Source: Streptomyces malaysiensis subsp. samsunensis (GTDB taxonomy: Bacteria; Actinomycetota; Actinomycetes; Streptomycetales; Streptomycetaceae). From it: 49,122 bases of DNA. Shown one piece after another: positions 18,276-26,176 of the stretch. The stretch covers positions 1-49,122 of the forward strand of contig NZ_JANIIC010000070.1 of assembly GCF_024519315.1 (NCBI RefSeq). The letters run 5' to 3'. How positions within the stretch are numbered: the first letter of the stretch is position 1; each line of letters starts with the position of its first letter. Made by a program: the position numbers and the translations under genes. The notes under the pieces are model-generated. The model saw nothing but the letters and a program-made list of their open reading frames with translations. It ran no database searches and was not told where the DNA came from.

Positions 18276-19314
18276 AGTCGGCGTATGCGTCCCTGATCGC
18301 GTCGGTGGACAGGTCGAGGTGCTCGAGGATCGTGTAGCGGCCGGGGCGCGTCTTCGGAGCGAACTCCACGACCTGGACGAACTCGTCCACGGTGAAGCCG
18401 ATCTCCTCGGGCAGCACCGGCAGACCGTGCCGGTGCAGCACCTCGGCCATATGCTGCGACTCCTCGTGCGCCCCGCGCAGACGCATCGCGAAGGCGGCGG
18501 CCAGGCCACACTGCTCGCCGTGGCTGGCGGCGCGCTTGGGGAAGAGGAGGTCGAAGGCGTGGTTGATCTCGTGGCAGGCACCGGAGGCCGGGCGGGAGTC
18601 CCCCGCGACCGACATGGAGATGCCGGTGAGCACCAGTCCCTCGGCCAGCACCTGGAGGAAGCCGTCGTCGCCGACCCCGCCGGGGTGGCGCAGCACGGCC
18701 TCGCCGGCCTGGCGCGCCATCGCGGCCGCGAGCCCGTCGATCTGTTCACCGGTCTCGCGGTGGGACAGCTCCCAGTCGGCGACCGCGGAGACGTTGGACA
18801 GCGCGTCGCCGATACCGGAGCGGACGAAGCGGACCGGCGCCTCCCGGATCACATCGAGGTCGATGACCACGGCGATCGGGTTGGGCACCCCGTACGAGCC
18901 GCGGCCCGCGTCGTTGTCGAGGGTCGCGACCGGGGAGCACAGACCGTCGTGCGAGAGGTTGGTGGCGACGGCGACCAGCGGAAGGCCGATGCGCGCCGCG
19001 GCGAACTTCGCACAGTCGATGATCTTTCCGCCGCCCAGCCCCACGACCGCGTCGTAGTGCCCCGACTTCATGCGGTCGGCGAGCTTGATCGCGTCGTCCA
19101 GGGTGCCGCCGCCGACCTCGTACCAGCTCGCGCCCGGCAGTGCGGGCGCCAGCCGCTCGCGCAGCACGGCGCCGGAGCCGCCGCTGATGGCGATCGCCAG
19201 CTTGCCGGAGGCGGAGATCCGCTGGTCGGCGAGGACCCCCGCGAGATCGTCCAGGGCGCCCGCGCGGATGTCGACGACGAGCGGCGAGGGGATGAGCCTC
19301 GTCAGTACAGGCAC
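18241..19314 (-). CDS. Iron-containing alcohol dehydrogenase family, glycerol-1-phosphate dehydrogenase-like
   Basis: This 357-residue protein belongs to the iron-ADH/glycerol dehydrogenase superfamily and looks closest to sn-glycerol-1-phosphate dehydrogenase (AraM/EgsA type). The NAD(P)-binding segment GLGGGKIID is at about residues 92-100. The likely metal ligands are D170, H248 (in SGACHEINH) and H265 (in ASHGEQC). Such enzymes reduce dihydroxyacetone phosphate to glycerol-1-phosphate, but related members act on other ketose or aldehyde phosphates, so the substrate is not certain. It starts with GTG at 19314 and overlaps genes on both sides, placing it firmly in the operon. Confidence 0.85.
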   Translation of the reverse strand: MPVLTRLIPSPLVVDIRAGALDDLAGVLADQRISASGKLAIAISGGSGAVLRERLAPALPGASWYEVGGGTLDDAIKLADRMKSGHYDAVVGLGGGKIIDCAKFAAARIGLPLVAVATNLSHDGLCSPVATLDNDAGRGSYGVPNPIAVVIDLDVIREAPVRFVRSGIGDALSNVSAVADWELSHRETGEQIDGLAAAMARQAGEAVLRHPGGVGDDGFLQVLAEGLVLTGISMSVAGDSRPASGACHEINHAFDLLFPKRAASHGEQCGLAAAFAMRLRGAHEESQHMAEVLHRHGLPVLPEEIGFTVDEFVQVVEFAPKTRPGRYTILEHLDLSTDAIRDAYADYAKAVSQTISG

Positions 19315-20054
19315 GCGATCTCACGGCCCTTCGCCAGATCGTCGTGGTTGTCGATCTCGACCCACTTGACGTCGCCGATCGGGGCCACGTCCACCTTGAA
19401 GCCCCGGTTGACCAGCTCCTGGTAGCCGTCCTCGTAGTAGAGGTCGGGGTCGCGCTCGAAGGTGGTCTTCAGCGCGTCCGCGAGGTCGGCGGCGGCCTCG
19501 CCCTCGATGAGGGTGACGCCGATGTACTCACCGGTGGCCTCGGCCGGGTCCATCAGCTTGGTGATCTTCTGGACGCCCTTGTCGGGGTCGGCGACGACCT
19601 TCATCTCCTCGTCGGCGAGCTGCTTGACGGTGTCCAGGGCGAGGATGATCTTCTGCCCGTTGCCGCGCGCGGCCAGCAGGGTCTTCTCGACCGAGACCGG
19701 GTGCACGGTGTCGCCGTTGGCGAGGATCACGGAGTGCTGGATCGCGTCACGGGCGCACCACAGGGAGTAGGCGTTGTTCCACTCCTCGGCCTTGTCGTTG
19801 TCGATCAGCGTGAGCTTCACGCCGTACTTCCGCTCCAGGGCCTCCTTGCGCTCGTACACGGCCTCCTTGCGGTAGCCGACGACGATGGCGACCTCGGTCA
19901 GACCGATCTCCGCGAAGTTGCCGAGGGTCAGGTCGAGGACGGTCGTCTCGTCTTCCTTTCCCTCGGGTCCCACCGGCACCAGGGCCTTGGGAAGCGTGTC
20001 GGTGTAGGGGCGCAGACGCCGTCCGGCGCCGGCCGCGAGCACGAGGCCGATCAT
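19302..20054 (-). CDS. Sugar/alcohol-phosphate nucleotidyltransferase (LicC-like)
   Basis: This 250-residue nucleotidyltransferase starts MIGLVLAAGAGRRLRP, the signature of NTP-transferases, with TLPKALVPV just after. The segment NNAYSLWCARD and a following NGDTVHP resemble LicC/PntC-type cytidylyltransferases, which activate phosphocholine or 2-aminoethylphosphonate as CDP-alcohols. Next to two CDP-alcohol phosphotransferases, a CTP-using role is a reasonable inference, though the nucleotide cannot be read from the sequence. The ATG at 20054 follows AGGAGAACCCGC and overlaps the upstream stop (ATGA). Confidence 0.87.
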   Translation of the reverse strand: MIGLVLAAGAGRRLRPYTDTLPKALVPVGPEGKEDETTVLDLTLGNFAEIGLTEVAIVVGYRKEAVYERKEALERKYGVKLTLIDNDKAEEWNNAYSLWCARDAIQHSVILANGDTVHPVSVEKTLLAARGNGQKIILALDTVKQLADEEMKVVADPDKGVQKITKLMDPAEATGEYIGVTLIEGEAAADLADALKTTFERDPDLYYEDGYQELVNRGFKVDVAPIGDVKWVEIDNHDDLAKGREIACLY

Positions 20055-22333
20055 GCGGGTTCTCCTGTTTCGTCGTGTACGGCGGGTGCTCCTGAGGACA
20101 CCCAGAAGCGGATGCTCTCGGTGAGCACCGCCAGCGCGAGGGCCGCCGCCAAAGCGGTCAACGCGATGGTGAAACCTTGGTTCCGGTGGTGCAGCAGGGC
20201 AGCGGCGACCGTGACCGCCACCGTCCGCCCCTCGTGCCCGCCGATCGCCCGCACCAGCAGGTGCGGAGGCGCCCCCGTGCCGCCCCGGATGCGGTACACG
20301 GTGTCGTAGTGATGGTAGGCGACGGCCGCAATCAGCCCGAAAGCCGCCGGCAAGGCGCCGTTCACCTCCGAGCAAGCCGCAAGGATGAGGATGACGCCGT
20401 ATTCGGCGACGCGGAAGAGCGGCGGCACCAGCCAGTCGAGCGGGCCCTTGAGGGGCGCGGCGACGGCGACGCCCGCGAGGACCGCGTAGAGCACCGCGCA
20501 TCCGACCGGCACCCAGGAGCCGAAACCGGCGGCCGCGGTGCCGGCCAGGACGGCCGCGGCCCCGAGGGCGGCGGAGAGCGGGGCGAGGTACGAACTCGGC
20601 CCGCGGGAGGCGGCCTTGGCCACCAGCTCGGCCAGCGGACCGGTGTCCGCGAGCTGGGCGAGGGCGTGGGCGGCCCGGTCGGTGCGCTCCGCCCGGCGGG
20701 TCAGCGAGCGCAGCACCCGGCCGGCGGTGGTGTAGCAGGCGGCCAGCGCACAGCCGACGAGCAGCACATAGAAGGTGATACGGGGGGTGGTGAACGCCGT
20801 CAGCACGGCGATCATCGCCCAGCGCTCACCGATCGGCAGCACGATCATGCGGCGCACCCAGACCGTCCAGCCGACGCTGTCCAGGCGGCCGGAGAGGGCG
20901 GCGGTGGGGCTGGTGTTGCCGGTGGCGTCGTGGTTGGCCTCGTTGAAGGCGAAGTCCACGACATGGCGGCAGGTCTGGAGCACCATCGCGCCCAGCGCCA
21001 GCGCCCAGACGTCATCGCCGTCGGCGCGGGCGGCGCCGAGGGCGAGGCCCGCGTAGTAGGCGTACTCCTTGGCCCGGTCGAACGTGGCGTCCAGCCAGGC
21101 GCCGAGCGTGGAGTACTGGAGCGAGTAGCGGGCCAGCTGCCCGTCGGTGCAGTCGAGCACGAACGAGGCGATCAGCAGCACACCGGCCGAGACGAACCCG
21201 GGCCGGGTGCCGGTGGCGGCGCACGCCGCCGCGATGAGCGCGGTGAGCAGGGAAGCGGTGGTGACCTGATTGGGGGTCAGCCCGCGCCGGGCGCACCAGC
21301 GGGCGATATAGCGGGAGTACGGGCTGATGCAGAAGGTCGTGAAGAAGCCGTCCCGCGACTTCACGGCGGACCGCAGCCGCACCCGCTCGTCGTCCACCGC
21401 GTCCACGGCGTCCTGTGCCTTCGCCCGCGACAGCGCGTCCGCGGGCACGGCGGCCACGAGCACACCGAGCTCGGGCCGGTGCACGGGGACGCCTTCGGCG
21501 TCGAGGGCGGCAGCGAGGTCGTCCACGCGGGAGTGGGCGCCGGCGCCATGCATGGCCGCCACCTCGGCGGGGGCCACGGAGCGGGACTGCGTGGCGGGCC
21601 GGTGAGACGCCACGGCGTCCGCGTGTACGCCTGCGGCGGCGGCGCGGTCCGGCGAAGCTCCGTGCGTGGCCTCGCCGGGCGCGGCGGCAGTGAGCGCGTC
21701 GGCGGCGCCGGGGGCAGCGGCGGTCCCGGACGGTCGCGTCCGGCTCCGGCTTTCGGCGTACTCGCCCGATGCGTGTGCCGCGTCGGGCGCGCGAAGCGTG
21801 GCGTCCGCGCTCGAAGCCGCGCCTGCTCCGGGCGCGCCCGCGTCGCCGCCCCCGGCGTCCACGCCGGGGCGCGGGGCCGAGCCGAGGGGCGGCCGTGCCT
21901 GCCCCGCCCGGCCGGGCACGGTGGCGGGCACCCCTGTCGGCGCGGTCTCGCGCTCCAGGCTCTCGGCGGGGCCGAGGGCCCGAGCGGGGGCGGCGGTGGT
22001 CGCCCCGCCTCCGCTCCCGGAGGTCCGCGCCGTGGCAGTGGTAGCCGTCACCGCGCGGACCAGCGCCGTACGGGCCTCCGGCTGAACGCTGAGCGCGCCG
22101 CGCACCGCGGCCGCGGGGAAGCGGGGGTCGGTGAGGGCCAGCCGCAGGGCATGGACATGGCCGACGAACCGGGGGTCCACGAGGGCCACCCGCTCATGCG
22201 CCGGGACGGCGGCGAGCTCCGCCGTGACCCCGGCGGCGTCGTTCGCCGTACGCACGTCGAAGCCCAGCGACCGCAGGCCGTCCTCGAGGGACGAGCCGGC
22301 GACCGGCGCACCGGTGAGAATCGCGGTCGACAG
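20051..22333 (-). CDS. Large CDP-alcohol phosphotransferase with C-terminal DUF5941-like membrane domain
   Basis: This protein is about 760 residues long. An N-terminal globular part (about 1-100) is followed by an Ala/Pro/Gly-rich linker of roughly 170 residues. A conserved segment with RDGFFTTFCISPYSRY then leads into the CDP-alcohol phosphotransferase core, DCTDGQLAR with GAWLDATFD, which keeps all four aspartates. The rest is a second membrane domain I associate with DUF5941. I start the gene at a CTG at 22333 (LSTAILTGAPVAG) because AAGGAG lies nine bases upstream; the first conventional start, GTG at 22255, would cut conserved-looking sequence. It is the promoter-proximal gene of the surface-polymer operon. 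Confidence 0.82.
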   Translation of the reverse strand: MSTAILTGAPVAGSSLEDGLRSLGFDVRTANDAAGVTAELAAVPAHERVALVDPRFVGHVHALRLALTDPRFPAAAVRGALSVQPEARTALVRAVTATTATARTSGSGGGATTAAPARALGPAESLERETAPTGVPATVPGRAGQARPPLGSAPRPGVDAGGGDAGAPGAGAASSADATLRAPDAAHASGEYAESRSRTRPSGTAAAPGAADALTAAAPGEATHGASPDRAAAAGVHADAVASHRPATQSRSVAPAEVAAMHGAGAHSRVDDLAAALDAEGVPVHRPELGVLVAAVPADALSRAKAQDAVDAVDDERVRLRSAVKSRDGFFTTFCISPYSRYIARWCARRGLTPNQVTTASLLTALIAAACAATGTRPGFVSAGVLLIASFVLDCTDGQLARYSLQYSTLGAWLDATFDRAKEYAYYAGLALGAARADGDDVWALALGAMVLQTCRHVVDFAFNEANHDATGNTSPTAALSGRLDSVGWTVWVRRMIVLPIGERWAMIAVLTAFTTPRITFYVLLVGCALAACYTTAGRVLRSLTRRAERTDRAAHALAQLADTGPLAELVAKAASRGPSSYLAPLSAALGAAAVLAGTAAAGFGSWVPVGCAVLYAVLAGVAVAAPLKGPLDWLVPPLFRVAEYGVILILAACSEVNGALPAAFGLIAAVAYHHYDTVYRIRGGTGAPPHLLVRAIGGHEGRTVAVTVAAALLHHRNQGFTIALTALAAALALAVLTESIRFWVSSGAPAVHDETGEPA

Positions 22334-22479
22334 ACGAACTCACTCCTTGGCAGCTGACATGGTGGCCGCGCCGCTGATGGCGCGGGCAGGGGCCCTCCGG
22401 GCCATGGGCATCACACGCCCTCGCCCCGCTGGGGCGGGCGGCACGTCCGGCAGAGGCTATCGGATCGATGGAAGCCGCC

Positions 22480-22501
22480 GTTCACCGCGCATTCACCACA
22501 C
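22480..22501 (+). promoter_or_regulatory. PHO-box-like direct repeat (possible PhoP site)
   Basis: GTTCACC at 22480-22486 and ATTCACC at 22491-22497 are spaced by exactly 11 bases, matching the direct-repeat units of Streptomyces PhoP boxes. The site lies between the divergent surface-polymer operon and galE. Binding is inferred only. Confidence 0.5.
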
Positions 22502-22603
22502 GATCGGGGGAACGACCACTTCCGCGTGACGTCGATCATCATGGTGGATGGCGGCTGCCCTCCACAAACGGCGACCGTCCCGGCCACGGATAGGGTGCGG
22601 GGC

Positions 22604-23590
22604 ATGACATGGCTGATCACAGGTGGTGCCGGATATATCGGGTCGCATGTAGTGCGGGCCATGGCCGAGGCGGGCGAGTCCGTGGCCGTGCTCGACGATC
22701 TGTCCAGCGGCGTACGGGCGCGGCTGCCCGAGGATGTGCCGCTGGTCCGCGGCTCCGCCCTCGACCGTGAGCTGCTGGACCGCACCTTCGCCGAGCTGAA
22801 CGTGACCGGTGTGGTGCATCTCGCGGCGAAGAAGCAGGTCGGGGAGTCCGTGGAGCAGCCGCTGCGCTACTACCGCGAGAATGTGCACGGGCTCACGGTG
22901 CTGCTGGAGGCGGCGGTCGCGGCCGGGGTCGGCCGCTTCCTCTTCTCCTCCTCCGCCGCCGTCTACGGCATGCCCGATGTGGAACTCGTCACCGAGGACA
23001 CCCCGTGCCGGCCGATCAATCCGTACGGGGAGACCAAGCTGGCCGGAGAATGGCTGGTCAGAGCGGCGGGCGCGGCCCACTCCCTGTCCACGGCCTGTCT
23101 GCGCTACTTCAATGTGGCGGGTGCCACGCGCCCCGAGCTGTCCGACACCGGAGTGTTCAACATCATCCCGATGATGTTCGAGCGGATCACCGAGGGGCGG
23201 CCGCCCCGGATCTTCGGTGCCGACTACGACTCCCCCGACGGCACCTGTATCCGCGACTACATCCATGTCGAGGATCTGGCCTCCGCCCATCTGGCCGTGG
23301 CCCGCCGGCTGGCCGCGCAGCCGGGGCCGGGCGACCTCACGGTGAACATCGGCACCGGTCAGGGCGTCTCGGTGCGCGAGATGTCCGATCTCATCGGCGA
23401 GATCACCGGCCGCCCCGAGCTCACCCCCGTGGTCGAGCCGCGCCGGGCGGGCGATCCGGCGCGGGTCGTGGGATCCACCGAACTGATCGCCAAGGAGCTG
23501 GGCTGGAGCGCCCGGCACGATGTCCGCGCGATGGTGGAGTCGGCCTGGGAGGGCTGGTGCCTGCACCACCCCGAGGCCCGGCGCGGCTGA
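22604..23590 (+). CDS. galE: UDP-glucose 4-epimerase
   Basis: This is a 328-residue extended short-chain dehydrogenase. It opens MTWLITGGAGYIGSH, the NAD-binding GxxGxxG of GalE. The catalytic Ser/Tyr/Lys set is visible in FSSSAAVYG and NPYGETKLAGE, and CLRYFNVAGA is the usual GalE segment. It interconverts UDP-glucose and UDP-galactose in the cytoplasm and so could feed the neighbouring glycosyltransferase with UDP-galactose. The ATG at 22604 is preferred over an upstream in-frame ATG at 22526 whose extra residues show no similarity. It is divergent from the polymer operon, sharing a 270-base intergenic region. Confidence 0.93.
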   Translation: MTWLITGGAGYIGSHVVRAMAEAGESVAVLDDLSSGVRARLPEDVPLVRGSALDRELLDRTFAELNVTGVVHLAAKKQVGESVEQPLRYYRENVHGLTVLLEAAVAAGVGRFLFSSSAAVYGMPDVELVTEDTPCRPINPYGETKLAGEWLVRAAGAAHSLSTACLRYFNVAGATRPELSDTGVFNIIPMMFERITEGRPPRIFGADYDSPDGTCIRDYIHVEDLASAHLAVARRLAAQPGPGDLTVNIGTGQGVSVREMSDLIGEITGRPELTPVVEPRRAGDPARVVGSTELIAKELGWSARHDVRAMVESAWEGWCLHHPEARRG

Positions 23591-23663
23591 CCGGAGCGCG
23601 TCCCGGCGCCGTAGTTCACTGGTGAGCAGGGGGCCGCGGCGCCGGGAGGAGGGCCCTACGCAC

Positions 23664-24587
23664 ATGGGCGCAGGCCATGACCACGCGCGCGGCCACCCCA
23701 CCACGGGCGCCGCCCACCGCTGGCAGTTGCGGATCGCCCTGGGCATCACCCTCACCGTGATGGCCGTGGAGATCATCGGTGGTCTGCTCGCCGGCTCCCT
23801 GGCCCTGCTCGCGGACGCCGGCCATATGGCGACGGACGCGCTCGGGCTCTCGATGGCGCTGCTGGCGATCCACTTCGCGGGCCGTCCCCCGAGCCCGCAC
23901 CGCACCTACGGCTATGCCCGCGCCGAGATCCTGGCGGCCCTGGGCAACTGTCTGCTGCTGTTCGGCGTCGGCGGCTACATCCTCTACGAGGCGGTGCTGC
24001 GGTTCCTCACCCCGACCGCCACCGAGGGCGGGCTGACCATCGTCTTCGGCGCCGTCGGCCTGGCGGCGAACCTGGTGTCGCTGGCCCTGCTCAGGGGCGG
24101 CCGGCGCACCAGCCTGAACGTCCGGGGCGCCTTCCTGGAGGTCGCGGCGGACGCGCTGGGCTCGGTGGCGGTGCTGGTGTCCGCCGGGATCATCCTCACG
24201 ACCGGCTGGCAGACGGCCGATCCCCTGGCCTCGCTGGTGATCGCGCTCATGATCGTCCCGCGGGCGTACAAGCTGCTGCGCGAGACGCTGAACGTGCTCC
24301 TGGAGGCGGCGCCGCGCGATGTCGACATGGCGGCCGTACGCGCCCATATCCTCGGCCTGCCCGGGGTCGAGGGGCTGCACGACCTCCATGTGTGGACCAT
24401 CACCTCGGGGATGCCGGTGCTCTCGGCGCATGTGGTGGTCGCCCCGGGGGCCCTGGACACGATGGGTCACGAGCGGATGCTGCACGCCCTCCAGGAATGT
24501 CTGGGGGAGCACTTCGATGTCGCGCACTGCACGTTCCAGCTGGAACCGGGTGGGCATGCTGATCACGAAGCCAAGCTGTGCCACTGA
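23664..24587 (+). CDS. Cation diffusion facilitator (zinc/divalent metal exporter)
   Basis: This 307-residue protein of the CDF/ZnT family exports Zn(II) or similar ions in exchange for protons. Six membrane segments are predicted. Metal-site residues are visible in the pattern LLADAGHMATD (HxxxD) and in the fifth-segment EVAADALGS (DxxxD-like). A cytoplasmic C-terminal domain contains HDLHVWTITSG. The N-terminus and C-terminus are both His-rich (GHDHARGH, GGHADHEAKLCH). GGGAGGAGGG precedes the ATG at 23664. No metal-sensor gene is adjacent. Confidence 0.93.
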   Translation: MGAGHDHARGHPTTGAAHRWQLRIALGITLTVMAVEIIGGLLAGSLALLADAGHMATDALGLSMALLAIHFAGRPPSPHRTYGYARAEILAALGNCLLLFGVGGYILYEAVLRFLTPTATEGGLTIVFGAVGLAANLVSLALLRGGRRTSLNVRGAFLEVAADALGSVAVLVSAGIILTTGWQTADPLASLVIALMIVPRAYKLLRETLNVLLEAAPRDVDMAAVRAHILGLPGVEGLHDLHVWTITSGMPVLSAHVVVAPGALDTMGHERMLHALQECLGEHFDVAHCTFQLEPGGHADHEAKLCH

Positions 24588-24651
24588 CACGGTCACCGGG
24601 CACACGTGCGGCAGACTTGGACGTTCACGAGTCGGAACTATGAGGATGGTC

Positions 24652-25266
24652 ATGCCGATCACACCTGCCAACGGCGGCTCCGCCAAGACCGCCGAGACCG
24701 CCGCACCCAGCGGTTCCGCGGAACCGATCATGCTCGAGCTGGTCGACGAGGACGGCACGACGATCGGTACCGCGGAGAAGCTCTCCGCGCATCTCGCACC
24801 CGGCAAGCTGCACCGGGCGTTCTCCGTCTTCCTCTTCGACGACGAGGGGCGGCTGCTGCTTCAGCGCCGTGCGCTGAGCAAATACCACTCCCCCGGGGTC
24901 TGGTCCAACACCTGCTGCGGCCACCCCTACCCCGGTGAGCCGCCGTTCGCGGCCGCCGCCCGGCGCACCGGTGAGGAGCTGGGCGCGGCGCCCGCGCTGC
25001 TGCGGGAGGCGGGCACGGTCCGCTACAACCACCCCGACCCGGCCTCTGGCCTGGTGGAGCAGGAGTACAACCACGTCTTCGCGGGGCTGGTGGGGGCCAC
25101 TCCCAACCCGGATCCCGAGGAGATCAGCGAGATCGCCTTCGTCACCCCCGATGAGCTGGAGAAGCTGCTGCGCGACGCGGGGCCGTTCTCGGCGTGGTTC
25201 ATGAACGTGCTGGACACGGCCCGCCCGACGGTCCGTGAGCTCACCGGGACGGCGGCCGGCTGGTAG
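24652..25266 (+). CDS. idi: Isopentenyl-diphosphate delta-isomerase (type I)
   Basis: This 204-residue Nudix-fold isomerase balances IPP and DMAPP, the precursors used by the prenyl synthase in the hopanoid operon. The catalytic cysteine is in SNTCCGHPYPGE and the catalytic glutamate in VEQEYNHVF; RRTGEELG is the Nudix-like helix. The ATG at 24652 is chosen with GAGG six bases upstream. A TTGGAC (24617-24622) and TATGAG (24639-24644) with a 16-base spacer could be the promoter, which would rule out the upstream ATG at 24640. Its end overlaps the convergent ATP-binding protein gene by 26 bases. Confidence 0.95.
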   Translation: MPITPANGGSAKTAETAAPSGSAEPIMLELVDEDGTTIGTAEKLSAHLAPGKLHRAFSVFLFDDEGRLLLQRRALSKYHSPGVWSNTCCGHPYPGEPPFAAAARRTGEELGAAPALLREAGTVRYNHPDPASGLVEQEYNHVFAGLVGATPNPDPEEISEIAFVTPDELEKLLRDAGPFSAWFMNVLDTARPTVRELTGTAAGW

Positions 25267-25747
25267 TGGCGCCGGGCAGCGGAAGGGCGGCCCAGACCAC
25301 CTTGCCGCCGCTCGCCGTGTGGTCGACGTCGTAGACCCCGCCGGCCTCCTCCGTGATCGCCGTCACGAGCAGCAGTCCACGCCCGCCGGTCCCGCCCTGG
25401 TCCGCCATCAGCGCGACGGGCCGGTAGGGATGGTTGTCCTCGACGGCGATCCTGACCCAGCCCCGGCTCAGGGAGACCTCGACGGCGATCTCGGGGGAGA
25501 GCAGCGCGGCGTGCCGTACCGCGTTGGTGACCAGCTCGGAGGCGATCAGGAGCAGACTCTCCACCAGTTCCTCGTCGACCGGCGCACGCTGATGGACCAG
25601 CAGCTCGCGCACCGCGCGCCGGGCCTGGGGCACGGAGGAGTCCAGGGCGGGTGCGGTGAACCGCCAGGTCCCCTCGTAGGCGGCCGGCGGCGGGGGCGCG
25701 GGCGGGGCGTGCCCCGGTTCGGAGGGGACTCTCCCGACGATCTCCAT
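25241..25747 (-). CDS. ATP-binding (RsbW/HATPase-like) regulatory protein
   Basis: This 168-residue protein has a GHKL/HATPase domain of the anti-sigma-factor kinase type, very common in Streptomyces. The N box ELVTNAVRH is at about residues 71-79, the G1-like motif is VEDNHPYRP and the G2-like motif is TGGRGLLLV. The first 30 residues are Pro-rich. A ribosome site GAGGGG lies upstream of the ATG at 25747. Partner and signal are unknown: no anti-anti-sigma or sigma gene is adjacent. A palindrome TGGCGTATGCCA at 25861-25872 is a possible control site. Confidence 0.85.
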   Translation of the reverse strand: MEIVGRVPSEPGHAPPAPPPPAAYEGTWRFTAPALDSSVPQARRAVRELLVHQRAPVDEELVESLLLIASELVTNAVRHAALLSPEIAVEVSLSRGWVRIAVEDNHPYRPVALMADQGGTGGRGLLLVTAITEEAGGVYDVDHTASGGKVVWAALPLPGATTSRPPSR

Positions 25748-25930
25748 GTCCGATACTCACCCCTCGCCGCGGCCCGACCACTCATACCGAGTGTTGGGAA
25801 GCCCCGGTACTGACCGATGGAGTAGCCGGAACTTGGCGCTTATCGAGCGCTTTTGACCGTTGGCGTATGCCAGCGTCACGCGCTCGACTGTTCCTGCTCG
25901 CCTGGATTCCGACCATGGTGACTCTGGTTT

Positions 25931-25974
25931 GACCGTCTGTGCCCGGCCCCGACCGGGGCCGGGCACAGACGGTC
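25931..25974. repeat. Perfect 20-bp inverted repeat (hairpin)
   Basis: The arms 25931-25950 and 25955-25974 are perfectly complementary around a four-base loop (GACC). A second, smaller 7-bp hairpin follows at 25975-25994. The position is between divergent genes, where no obvious transcript ends, so it is not an ordinary terminator by context. The dispersed repeat copy A starts 46 bases further on. Confidence 0.85.
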
Positions 25975-26020
25975 GGGCACCGGCGGAGGTGCCCCGAGCG
26001 GCCCGGATACGATCCGCCGC

Positions 26021-26157
26021 GTGACTCCGCTCCCCCACCTGAAGGAGGGGGGCTTCCAACCCGAAGGTTGCGGTCCAGCCCGAACCGGTCCCTTCCGGGA
26101 CAGAAGGAAAATATCACAGGCCAGGGAAGCGATTCCCCCACCGGCTGAAGCCGGTGG
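26021..26157 (+). repeat. Dispersed repeat copy A, possible IS200/IS605-type right end (omega-RNA-like)
   Basis: Bases 26021-26129 align almost gap-free with 36034-36143. The most conserved core contains the hairpin CAACC-CGAA-GGTTG followed by CGGTCCAGCCCGAACC. Copy A continues with GATTCCCC and a perfect 8-bp stem CCACCGGC/GCCGGTGG around TGAA (26138-26157), the layout of the right-end hairpin of IS200/IS605 elements carrying tnpB. No transposase is present. The repeat stops just before the crotonase ribosome site, and its frame reads through into that gene. Confidence 0.6.
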
Positions 26158-26176
26158 TCCCCTCGTTAGGAGACTG

